The notes under the pieces are model-generated. The model was not told where the DNA came from. It did no database searches and saw only the letters and a program-made list of their open reading frames with translations. From Ewingella americana (lineage in GTDB: Bacteria > Pseudomonadota > Gammaproteobacteria > Enterobacterales > Enterobacteriaceae): a stretch of 64,000 nt of DNA. A program made the position numbers and the translations under genes. The first letter of the stretch is position 1. Every line of letters starts with the position of its first letter. Positions 25,101-31,978 of the stretch are shown in pieces. The DNA is taken from assembly GCF_006438725.1 (NCBI RefSeq), contig NZ_RCZD01000016.1, forward strand, positions 28,719 through 92,718, read 5' to 3'.

Positions 25101-25128
25101 GGCAGCTCAGTGCCAGAAGCGGAAGTCG
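25101..25128 (+). repeat. Cassette repeat D (3' half)
   Basis: ggcagctcagtgccagaAGCGGAAGT is the 3' half of the repeat family. The 5' half is replaced by the IS3-family remnant ending at 25100. Confidence 0.55.
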
Positions 25129-25242
25129 CAACCATCACAATATGCTAACTTTGGGGAGGAGAGATATCAGCATGACTGCCAGTTTGAGCAAAACTCAAAC
25201 GCCTCAGAGTTATCCAACTGGCCAACGCTAAAGGAAAGATGC

Positions 25243-26031
25243 ATGTCTGTTGATAATATATCCAGAATGGGTATCGCCAAAGTGGCACTTTTTATGGATG
25301 AAACAGGTCATCAGTTAGTCGAGAAATGTCCTGTCAGTAATGTTGAATATAGTTTTTATCAATATGCAGCCAAGAGTCTCGCTAAGGTAGACATTGCCAC
25401 CCCAAAGCTCTTGTACGCCGATCCATCCTTAAGCAAGCTGAGACTGGAATATATCCCACATAAAGTTGGTCAGGACGAAGTTGCAGGAGATGAAGTTTTG
25501 TCAATTCTGTCTCGCTTGCATTGCTATCCACCTGACCCTTCGTGGGTTTATCACAATCACACTTGGTCAGAATCAGCGCTCGAAAAATCGCTCAATCTTT
25601 TGGCATTACCGGGCAGATCAACACAACAGTTACGGCATTTCCAGCAGGCAAGTGATGCTCTGTTTAGTGGTCAGTGCTTAATTTCAGGTGATAGTAATGC
25701 CGGTAATTGGGGAAAAAGGGATGACGGTGATTTAGTTCTTTTCGACTGGGAGAGGTTCAGCATTGGAAGCCCAGCAATTGACCTTGCTCCCCTAATAAAG
25801 GGAATGGGCTCTATACAAAAATTTATCGATTTTTCAGAACGCTATAACTGTATATCTCGTCATTCTAAGCCTAATGATTTGGCTAAAGAAATTGCAATTG
25901 CCAAAGCATGGATTGTTACCGAGGTAGTGGTACTGCTTAATGAACGGCAGAAAAGTGATTTTCATTTATATCTCAACTGGTACAGAGAAAAGCTTCCCGC
26001 TTGGTTAGATGACACTGTAAAAATGCTTTGA
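25243..26031 (+). CDS. APH-family phosphotransferase-like protein
   Basis: This encodes 262 residues. The ATG follows AGGAAAG. It has a kinase-like fold of the aminoglycoside phosphotransferase/choline kinase type. The catalytic loop reads CLISGDSNAGNWGK (near residue 150), where the usual H-G-D becomes S-G-D while the aspartate and asparagine remain, and the metal-binding motif is LVLFDWERFSIGSPAIDLA. The N-lobe is short. Loss of the histidine is tolerated in some members, so activity is possible; an antibiotic substrate is not implied. It is a single gene between repeats D and E in the IR-bounded array. Confidence 0.8.
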   Translation: MSVDNISRMGIAKVALFMDETGHQLVEKCPVSNVEYSFYQYAAKSLAKVDIATPKLLYADPSLSKLRLEYIPHKVGQDEVAGDEVLSILSRLHCYPPDPSWVYHNHTWSESALEKSLNLLALPGRSTQQLRHFQQASDALFSGQCLISGDSNAGNWGKRDDGDLVLFDWERFSIGSPAIDLAPLIKGMGSIQKFIDFSERYNCISRHSKPNDLAKEIAIAKAWIVTEVVVLLNERQKSDFHLYLNWYREKLPAWLDDTVKML

Positions 26032-26082
26032 TGTTCTCAAAACCACTGATCTACCAATGATACGGATTCACTATGAGTAGCG

Positions 26083-26153
26083 ATGTCCGCTTCTCGCTCA
26101 TAGCAGTCCATTGAAATCCTTTTTGGGGGCGGTTTTGTGCCAAAGCGGACATT
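26083..26153 (+). repeat. Cassette repeat E (full)
   Basis: The 5' arm is ATGTCCGCTtctcgctcata, and the 3' arm is tttgtgccaaAGCGGACAT. It lies between the 3' ends of two convergent genes (APH-like and YnfC-like). Confidence 0.7.
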
Positions 26154-26236
26154 GATAATATTGCGTTGCGTTAAAAATCAGGGAGCAGGTCAACCATATG
26201 GATGAGGTTGTGTTGGCTCAGCCATTTTTAATAGAT

Positions 26237-26947
26237 TCAGAAATATTCCGTTTCGTGATTAGAAATCCAGATAAGGATTGAGCCGTGATAGTTGTCATTA
26301 GTGGAGGTTATCAGCGAGCATTTATCTGCATTACCATCAGCGGTGTAAGCACAGCTCACCTTCACCCGGACAGTTAACTCCCCTCTTTTTGATACTGTCT
26401 CTGAGTCAAGAAATTGCGCGCTTCCGAATGGGTAAAAGATGCGCTTGTCCTTTTGATTTTTGTAGTTGCTTATGCGTACAGGGAATTGGCTATTGTGATA
26501 TTCATACCGCTCTACAACATCGCCAGTGTCTCTGTCCACGATAGTTTCAAGCAACCCGCGCACATTATAGCTGAGCACATATTTGCCCTTTTCATTGTCG
26601 AGCTCAGTGATTTCGCAGCGTTCATTGATTTTTCCGGTAATACGCTGGCCTTTAAAAGAGGTCAGTACGCCATCTTTGTTTACCAAATGGAACTCTCGGT
26701 CATTGGCCTTATCAACCATGTTGATATGAGTAAAGCATCCGCTGCGGTCATATCTAACTTCTGTCATAACCTCAAGTTTACCGTAAACATCTCGGATCCA
26801 CTGGAGGCTATGTTTTACGTTCCCGGTAGTTGCATCATGCTCGAACAAAAGAGCAGCATTTAAGACCGCCGGTTTGAATTGAGTAAATGCAGCAGCATTA
26901 GATGACATTGCCAAAAATAATAGACTTAAAAGCACCCTTGCTTTCAT
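26237..26947 (-). CDS. YnfC/UPF0257-like exported protein
   Basis: This encodes 236 residues. A signal peptide is visible (MKARVLLSLLFLAMSSNAAA) but without the lipobox cysteine that E. coli YnfC carries, so this version is probably periplasmic and soluble. Similarity to YnfC (UPF0257) is seen in the start (FTQFKPAVLNAALLFEHDA), in YDRSGCFTHINMVDKAND near residue 70 and in the C-terminal part (KVSCAYTADGNADKCSLI, ending NHETEYF). Function unknown. It is the first leftward gene of the array; its 3' end faces repeat E. Confidence 0.7.
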   Translation of the reverse strand: MKARVLLSLLFLAMSSNAAAFTQFKPAVLNAALLFEHDATTGNVKHSLQWIRDVYGKLEVMTEVRYDRSGCFTHINMVDKANDREFHLVNKDGVLTSFKGQRITGKINERCEITELDNEKGKYVLSYNVRGLLETIVDRDTGDVVERYEYHNSQFPVRISNYKNQKDKRIFYPFGSAQFLDSETVSKRGELTVRVKVSCAYTADGNADKCSLITSTNDNYHGSILIWISNHETEYF

Positions 26948-27145
26948 TAGTCATTCCTTTATTAGTCTGATCGCACGCTAAGGTGATGGGGGGACTCAAG
27001 TTATCAAATTCGTTGTGGATAGCCACGAATAATTGAGATGCCCCCATGCCATTTCTGCCGCAAGCTAAGCGTCAGCTGTGCGCTCTTAGCCGTCCTGACC
27101 TGCTCCCCTTTGATCAAAACACAGCGATATAAGTTATGCCTTACG

Positions 27146-27213
27146 AACTTCCGCTCATCGCTCATAGCCGCCCCTGGTCGTAGCAGTGGTCAGCTTTGTG
27201 CCAACAGCGAACT
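27146..27213 (+). repeat. Cassette repeat F (full), with a partial copy just before it
   Basis: The 5' arm is AACTTCCGCTcatcgctcat, and the 3' arm is gctttgtgccaacAGCGAACTT. A diverged 5' half-copy (gtgcgctcttagccgtcc) lies near 27075-27100. The full copy ends 16 bases from the 3' end of the DUF91-like gene. Confidence 0.65.
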
Positions 27214-27229
27214 TCGCTGAAATCAGTGC

Positions 27230-28315
27230 TTACTGCCCGAATTCAGATTGCACAAATTTTAATGTCTGTTCATGCCGCAATTTACAGACGACATTTTGGT
27301 TCGCGAAGATGCCAGAAAATGTTTTCGCCTGATCTCTCGGAAGAGACTTGATCCAACGAACACCAACAACCCATTCGGAAAACTCTTCATTGTCAGAGTT
27401 TGCGTTTGGATGTTCCGCCTTCAATCCTGCGGAGAGTAGAGGAACATTCGAATCAGTTATGAAATCGCGAATCATAACCGCTGGTTTGGTCACTTCCCCA
27501 AAGCCAACGTAACCGCATCCCTTCATGTAAACATAAATTTTATCACCAACTGCAAGCCGATTAAGTGCAGATGAATACACCTTCCCTTGACCTGCTCCAA
27601 TAAAGCCAAATTGTCTGTTGTCGTCCCAAGTTCGATATTTGCATTCGCCCACATTTACGAACCAACTACCAGTCCAATAATCTTGATTGGAAGCAATTGC
27701 TCTTTGCTTAACTTCTTTTCGTTTAATATAATCTTTAGCCTCCGGCAACGGAATAATCGTTTCCGGTTTGATAAATAGTTCACCGTCAGAATCGATAAAT
27801 GGAGCAAGCCGAGTGCATTGAATATCTATGCCATATTCTCGCATCCATAATACTGCGGAGATTACTTCTGAGTTGAACTCCTTTGAGACCAAAATAATAT
27901 GCTGTTTCGCGTTAAGTAACTCAATGTCAGCATCAATAAATTCCTCAATTTTTTTTGTCGCATCAAATTCAGACTTTTTTAAATAGGACGCGTATAGCTT
28001 AAAAATCTCATCGGGCAAGAGACTTGAGCAATACGATGCATACTTGATTGCCTGCCATTCAACGGACGAGCCAGAATCATCCCGTTTCAACTCAACCACA
28101 ACAAGTGCTGCCGATTTATTTACGCAAAGCAAATCAAGGCGCTTCCCAGAGGCAAGAATGACCTCTTTTCCAATGACAAGTAGTTCCTCACCTAAAATAG
28201 TCGGGCTTTTTTCGATCCATTCCTGAATATCGAAACGTTCCTTCAGCCCAAGTTCCGAGAAGTTTGTTGGTTTTAGTTTGATTAGTGTCTTATTTATTAT
28301 ATCTACACGAAACAT
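27230..28315 (-). CDS. DUF91/NucS-like nuclease fused to an EVE-like domain
   Basis: This encodes 361 residues. Residues 1-170 form a PD-(D/E)xK nuclease core: catalytic D61 (GKRLDLLCVN) and E75-x-K77 (LVVVELKRDD), followed by a helix (EWQAIKYASYCSS), as in NucS/DUF91 proteins. After a linker, residues 213-290 read YWTGSWFVNVGECKYRTWDD and LAVGDKIYVYMKGCGYVGFG, the pattern of EVE/PUA-like domains that read modified bases. The combination suggests a modification-dependent (type IV-like) restriction enzyme; that is inference from the parts. It is a single leftward gene, the last in the array, between repeats F and G. Confidence 0.78.
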   Translation of the reverse strand: MFRVDIINKTLIKLKPTNFSELGLKERFDIQEWIEKSPTILGEELLVIGKEVILASGKRLDLLCVNKSAALVVVELKRDDSGSSVEWQAIKYASYCSSLLPDEIFKLYASYLKKSEFDATKKIEEFIDADIELLNAKQHIILVSKEFNSEVISAVLWMREYGIDIQCTRLAPFIDSDGELFIKPETIIPLPEAKDYIKRKEVKQRAIASNQDYWTGSWFVNVGECKYRTWDDNRQFGFIGAGQGKVYSSALNRLAVGDKIYVYMKGCGYVGFGEVTKPAVMIRDFITDSNVPLLSAGLKAEHPNANSDNEEFSEWVVGVRWIKSLPRDQAKTFSGIFANQNVVCKLRHEQTLKFVQSEFGQ

Positions 28316-28407
28316 TGGCTCTATCTCCTTTCAAACGTTTCCTACACATGAATATGCCATATTCAGCGGGGTACCTACACAACCATGACCATAAAAGATA
28401 GTACACA

Positions 28408-28447
28408 ACGTCTGCTCATCGCTCAAAGCTGCCGGTCATGGCTGCTC
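28408..28447 (+). repeat. Cassette repeat G (5' half only)
   Basis: AACGTCTGCTcatcgctcaa followed by agctgccggtcatggc matches the 5' half of the repeats. It ends beside the right Tn3-type IR, so the 3' half is missing, mirroring repeat A at the other end. Confidence 0.65.
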
Positions 28448-28457
28448 AAAAAACAGG

Positions 28458-28495
28458 CTTAACGTAGGATATTTTCCGTTTTCCATGCGGACCCC
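28458..28495 (-). repeat. Tn3-family 38-bp terminal inverted repeat, right-end orientation (class B)
   Basis: On the minus strand it begins GGGGTCCGCATGGAAAACGG and ends AAATATCCTACGTTAAG. It is the partner of 21253-21290 (about 35/38). It closes the cassette-like array and borders the replication region. Confidence 0.85.
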
Positions 28496-29350
28496 ATAGA
28501 AGGCGACAACCTAGGCCAAAAAGGATCATAGAGGTAAGTGTCGCCGAAGCGCGGCGCAGCCGCCCTAAGTTAATAGGTTTCATCAATCCCCCCCTTCGCC
28601 CTGCAAAGCTAAACCCGCTTAAAGCAACGTAGAAGCTTATGTGCGCGGTCGGAGTGGTCCCGACAAGGCCTGTGGCCGCAGTAGGGGCGTATCTCCGCGT
28701 GCGAGCGTTAGCGAAGCTACGAGCGTGTACTCAGAACTTTCAGCAAAGCTACTTCCAGCGATACCAATTCTCTAGTTACAACATCCATTATAAAGCCACT
28801 CTGTTCCGGGCCTTTGGCCCGGGGCGGGGCGGCTTTTCAGGTGGGAGGAGGGGGTGCGTGCTGGCTCGGTGCTGGGGGTTGATGTGGTCAAGGTTTAGTG
28901 AATGTTGTAACTAATGAAACCGGTGTTATGCCCCGGCTTGTCCGGGGAGCTACTTCTTCTTTGCCGATGATGCTGTTGATCAGGTGTGGTTGCCCTGAGC
29001 ATAGCGAAGGGACCTACTCCAGATGCCATGCCGTAGGCTGGCTCAGGAGTACTCTTTCTTTAGAAAGCTTGTTTTGTTCAGAAGTAACGTTCGAAATTAA
29101 TGATATCCAAGGGGGTGCTTTCGAAGTTAATTGAAAGGCCGATGCGACAATATAATCCCTCCGAATTTAAACGATTATTTATTAATCACACGTTGGCCAG
29201 CGACGCGTGGAGATAACGCGTCGACCGCAGCCGGCGCGCATTTGGGCAGATAACAGACGTGGGGAAGCCTGCCAGGCATCCGCGAACGGAAAAAATGCCA
29301 GCATCAGGCCCGCGAAATCGCAGGAAGGGGAAAGGTTTAGATAGGTGTGT
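28496..29350. other. Non-coding region downstream of repA, candidate origin of replication
   Basis: In IncFII-like replicons the origin lies downstream of repA, which is this stretch. Seen here are GC hairpins (CCGGGCCtttGGCCCGG at 28806-28822; GTCGGagtggtCCCGAC near 28648), a short AT-rich part at 29145-29190 (AATTTAAACGATTATTTATT) and short repeats of the form GCGAGCGTTAGCGAAGC. I see no perfect DnaA box. Short frames here have no ribosome binding sites; one leftward frame at 29182-29406 sits where repA4 lies in IncFII plasmids but is too weak to call. Confidence 0.35.
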
Positions 29351-30415
29351 TTAAGACAGCGGAACGCCGGCGCGTTCAAGTAACAACTGATAGAACTTCT
29401 CGCCATTGGTGGCCAGCAGCGTCGGGAACTCGGCTTTGAGAGCGCTTTCCAGTGACATTTGCGCGACCATCGTCAGCTGGCCGGCGGCAGTATAGCGACG
29501 CCAGGCATTCTGGTAACGATTTGTCTCTTTTGCCGGACGCAGCTGCCGCACTTTACGCGCCTGTTCGTCAAGAACGGCACCAATATCCGCCTCAGTTCGC
29601 GCTTTTTCATCGCGCAGCTCCGGGCTGACAACCCAGCGTTTTATCTGTCTCAGACGGTTTTTGAGTGAATGGTGGCGGTCAATACTGATGCCCAGACGCG
29701 CCATTTTCAGCAGGTGACGCTGGTATTTCTGTTGCATCGACTCCGCCAGTCCGCTGGCTACCGCCCACTGGCGATATTTATGCAACCACTCCCGGATGCT
29801 TTCAACGGCGATGCCGCGTGAAGTGAAGCATTTGTCGGTGAGAAAAATTCGCATGGGCTTGTTCTGGCCAGAATCGGCGTCGCGGTCACGGTGTATCACC
29901 ACGTAATCCAGCTGTTCCATCACCCGCAGGGCGTGCAATAACACGTCATAGGCTTTGCGGCCATTCTCATAAACGTGCAGCGCATTCATGCGGCGGGCAA
30001 TCTCTTCCACGGGCAGCATCATTTCGAAAAGGTAATCGCTGTCCGGGCTGTAGTCACAATTTGCGGCCAGAACCAGAGACAGAGAAGTCAGTGCCTCACG
30101 GCTCTCAGAGCGTGGGGTTATACGCATAGGTTTAGGGGTAAAAGAGGGGTCAGACGCACGTGAGTAAGGCGTGTAACCAGTACGGCGAAGCGCGATCAAA
30201 TCGGCATTTCGACGCCAGTCATGCTGACGGAAGCAGGCCACCACTTTTGCAGCCATCCCGCGCGGTGTCTTGCCCGTGTAGACCGGCTGGTTGTTGCGGT
30301 GCGTCTTCGACTGGCCTTTGCGCAGGCGGTTAGCCTCACCCCGTCGCGAAGGACGATAGACACTGGCAGAAGCACTGTTTGCTACCGGTGAGAATGGAAA
30401 CAGTTGTTCAGACAC
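29351..30415 (-). CDS. repA: Plasmid replication initiator RepA (IncFII-like replicon)
   Basis: This encodes 354 residues from GTG 30415. The start overlaps the end of a leader peptide, as in IncFII and I-complex replicons where translation of the leader permits RepA synthesis. The protein is basic; its centre (MMLPVEEIARRMNALHVYENG, VMEQLDYVVIHRDRD) looks like a winged-helix initiator, followed by a long basic helical part (YQRHLLKMARLGISIDRHHS). It is longer than the classic 285-residue IncFII RepA, so it belongs to a diverged branch. It should bind the origin downstream and start theta replication. CopB and antisense RNA genes lie upstream, as expected. Confidence 0.85.
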   Translation of the reverse strand: MSEQLFPFSPVANSASASVYRPSRRGEANRLRKGQSKTHRNNQPVYTGKTPRGMAAKVVACFRQHDWRRNADLIALRRTGYTPYSRASDPSFTPKPMRITPRSESREALTSLSLVLAANCDYSPDSDYLFEMMLPVEEIARRMNALHVYENGRKAYDVLLHALRVMEQLDYVVIHRDRDADSGQNKPMRIFLTDKCFTSRGIAVESIREWLHKYRQWAVASGLAESMQQKYQRHLLKMARLGISIDRHHSLKNRLRQIKRWVVSPELRDEKARTEADIGAVLDEQARKVRQLRPAKETNRYQNAWRRYTAAGQLTMVAQMSLESALKAEFPTLLATNGEKFYQLLLERAGVPLS

Positions 30416-30464
30416 GGCTCCCAACGCTTATGTTGCGCCGGAGGAGTTGACCTTTAAAAGGCAT
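30408..30464 (-). CDS. RepA leader peptide (tap/repY-like)
   Basis: Eighteen codons, MPFKGQLLRRNISVGSRV, start at ATG 30464 with GGGAG upstream. The TGA stop at 30408-30410 overlaps the repA start region (GTGTCTGA), the classic arrangement for coupled translation. Ribosomes finishing this peptide would open the repA start; antisense RNA pairing upstream would block leader translation and so repA. Confidence 0.65.
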   Translation of the reverse strand: MPFKGQLLRRNISVGSRV

Positions 30465-30475
30465 AAATCTATACT
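30447..30475 (+). promoter_or_regulatory. Promoter of the replication antisense RNA
   Basis: On the plus strand TTGACC (30447-30452), a 17-base spacer and TATACT (30470-30475) form a strong sigma-70 promoter. It would start the antisense RNA near 30482, inside the repA leader region. Confidence 0.75.
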
Positions 30476-30481
30476 CCCTGC

Positions 30482-30572
30482 ATAGAGCAACAAACTCTAT
30501 ACAGTTTTAGTGAGCCCCGATTATCTTTTCGACCCGCCAAAGTTGAGGAAGATTATCGGGGTTTTTGCTTTT
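30482..30572 (+). ncRNA. Antisense RNA controlling RepA synthesis (CopA/RNAI-like)
   Basis: About 90 bases are transcribed against the repA leader. The main hairpin has arms CCCCGATTATCTT (from 30515) and AAGATTATCGGGG (to 30561), and its loop contains CCCGCCAAAG, complementary to TTTGGCG in the repA message loop; this is the conserved loop motif of IncFII and I-complex control RNAs. A T-run (gtttttgctttt, 30561-30572) follows the hairpin, making it also the terminator. By pairing with the leader it should limit repA translation and set copy number and incompatibility. Confidence 0.75.
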
Positions 30573-30701
30573 CTGGGCCTGTAAATCTGTCTCTCAGCAC
30601 CCATTCCCTGCCACCTTACGGCGTGACTCACCAGAAATTCTCTAACTGATCAGCAATCTAGCACTACCTGTGGGCACATGCAAGAATGTCAACCCACGCA
30701 C

Positions 30702-30953
30702 TTATCTGGTTCGTTCAGCTTCATTCTTTATTAAGCGCTGAAGTACCTCAGCTTGCGTAACACCTTCTTCTTTGCACATTCCCATCAACATCGACTTTAT
30801 CTCGGGGTCTACAAAGACTTTAATTTCTTTTTGGTTTAACCGCTTACGAGAAATTGAAGCGAGTTGTCGTTCAGTTCCCGACAATGGCTGGCCTTTTCTG
30901 TAAGCACGTTTAGGTTTCGATGAGGAAGGAGCTACATCTGTAGATTGTGACAT
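30702..30953 (-). CDS. copB: Replication regulatory protein CopB/RepA2-like
   Basis: This encodes 83 residues. The start MSQSTDVAPSSSKPKRAYRK and the core RLNQKEIKVFVDPEIKSMLM with EEGVTQAEVLQRLIKNEAER match CopB (RepA2) of IncFII plasmids, a small repressor of the repA promoter with a ribbon-helix-helix-like end. It lies upstream of the antisense RNA and repA in the same direction as repA, as in R1 and R100. Together with the antisense RNA it should hold copy number steady. The presence of CopB favours IncFII over IncI or IncL/M, whose replicons lack it. Confidence 0.8.
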   Translation of the reverse strand: MSQSTDVAPSSSKPKRAYRKGQPLSGTERQLASISRKRLNQKEIKVFVDPEIKSMLMGMCKEEGVTQAEVLQRLIKNEAERTR

Positions 30954-31023
30954 TTTGGCCTCCCCAGGGATCTGAATATATCGTTTGGGAAAGCCTACTA
31001 TAGATTCATTAAATCAGCAGCAT

Positions 31024-31068
31024 AAAAAGCATTTTCACTCCCGTTGGCGCGGGATAAGACGAAAATGC
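31024..31068 (-). terminator. Rho-independent terminator after nuc
   Basis: On the minus strand GCATTTTC and GAAAATGC pair around a loop of about 22 bases and are followed by TTTTTATG. It lies 45 bases after the nuc stop codon and would end the long leftward tra transcript before the replication genes. Confidence 0.7.
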
Positions 31069-31112
31069 GAAAAGAGGTAACGTTCGCCATTCAAAATGCC
31101 GGGGGATGCCTG

Positions 31113-31649
31113 TCAGTAGGATGAGACCCAGTCTGTGCCTAGCGCCCAGCGCGACTGCCAGTGAGCAAGGTAGGTTTGTGCCAGGTCAGGCACATCATGC
31201 AGTACCAGGGCATTCTCCGAATTCGACCGCGCGGCAGACCGGGTAAAATTGAATGAACCGGTTTCGACCGTCTGGCCATCAACAATAATCACCTTGTCAT
31301 GCATGATTTTAAACTGGCTGACGGTACGCACCGGGATCCCCGCATTAACGAGTAAATTCATGGCGGCCACACTGGCTTTCCCGCGATTGCCGCCCTCATC
31401 CAGTACCACCTGGACGTCGACGCCCCGTTTCTTTGCTTCGACCAGCGCACCGGCAATGTCTGGCGAGGTAAACGAGTACCCCATCAGGCGAACGCTTTGA
31501 CGGGCATCGTCTAAGGTCTGCAGTACCAGCTGCTGCGCGCTGCCTTCCGGTGAGAATCCCACCTGTACCGACGGGGCCGCGTTGGCAGTGCAAACGCCCA
31601 CATTTAATAACATGGCCAGTAAGGCCACCCGCAATCTGTTGTTCTTCAT
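31113..31649 (-). CDS. nuc: Secreted phospholipase-D-family endonuclease Nuc
   Basis: This encodes 178 residues from ATG 31649, with AAGGAGG upstream; the start overlaps the previous stop (TGATG). A signal peptide is present (MKNNRLRVALLAMLLNVGVC to about residue 25). The single HKD motif H117-x-K119-x4-D124 lies in QFKIMHDKVIIVDGQTVETG, as in Nuc of plasmid pKM101, which works as a dimer. It should cut DNA in the periplasm without metal ions. Its place at the end of the tra operon repeats that seen in other conjugative plasmids; the benefit to the plasmid is not known. Confidence 0.9.
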   Translation of the reverse strand: MKNNRLRVALLAMLLNVGVCTANAAPSVQVGFSPEGSAQQLVLQTLDDARQSVRLMGYSFTSPDIAGALVEAKKRGVDVQVVLDEGGNRGKASVAAMNLLVNAGIPVRTVSQFKIMHDKVIIVDGQTVETGSFNFTRSAARSNSENALVLHDVPDLAQTYLAHWQSRWALGTDWVSSY

Positions 31650-31918
31650 CAGTCTGTTTCCTCCTTGTAGGGCAATGCATAAGTCCCTGCTGACACGCTG
31701 GCGGTCAACAGGCAAAAGGAACCTTCTCCACAGGACGTATCCCAGGTCAGGTTTTCCGGCACACTTTTAGTCAGACCGGCAATGGCCACTTTCAGTGCCT
31801 CGTGGTGCAATCCTGGACGGGTTCTGAAACGCACCCGCTGATGCTCGGTGTCATCATCCCTGAACATAAAGCCATGCAGGCCAAAAAAGTGGATCGTCAG
31901 TGTTTTTTCACCGTTCAT
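31649..31918 (-). CDS. Hypothetical protein coupled to nuc
   Basis: This encodes 89 residues from ATG 31918, which has AGGAGAAA upstream; a longer in-frame start exists but lacks such a site. The product begins MNGEKTLTIHFFGLHGFMFR and is soluble with no signal peptide and no family that I know. The stop codon overlaps the nuc start (TGATG), so the two are translationally coupled, which hints at a partner role such as protecting against or folding Nuc; this is not shown. Confidence 0.6.
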   Translation of the reverse strand: MNGEKTLTIHFFGLHGFMFRDDDTEHQRVRFRTRPGLHHEALKVAIAGLTKSVPENLTWDTSCGEGSFCLLTASVSAGTYALPYKEETD

Positions 31919-31978
31919 CGTTTTTCTCCTGACACCGCGCAAAACCACCTCAAACCTGGTGGCCTGCACGGCCTCGCC

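Larger units (their letters stand above)
21253..28495. mobile_element. IR-bounded cassette-like array without transposase or integrase
   Basis: Two nearly identical Tn3-type 38-bp IRs face inward over 7.2 kb of AT-rich DNA. Inside are six unrelated single genes, each separated by an imperfect palindromic repeat of about 70 bp, with a half-repeat directly inside each IR. Four genes read right and two read left; repeats lie at the 3' sides of the genes. No transposase, resolvase or integrase is present, so movement would need help in trans. An IS3-family fragment has replaced half of one repeat. Integron attC core sites are not recognisable, so the array is not a standard integron. Confidence 0.5.

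Noticed and set aside
21315..28447. Repeats as integron attC sites
   Set aside because: Size and palindrome fit, but conserved attC core ends (RYYYAAC and GTTRRRY) are not found consistently, no integrase gene is present, and two of the six genes read in the opposite direction.
21248..28500. 5-bp target duplication around the cassette-like array
   Set aside because: The flanks atgaa and ataga differ at two positions, so no duplication can be claimed.
28639..29134. Two short rightward frames downstream of the array
   Set aside because: They cross GC hairpins of the candidate origin region and read as low-complexity sequence without ribosome binding sites.
29182..29406. Leftward frame in the repA4 position
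   Set aside because: It overlaps the end of repA, has no ribosome binding site and no similarity that I can defend; mentioned only in the origin entry.
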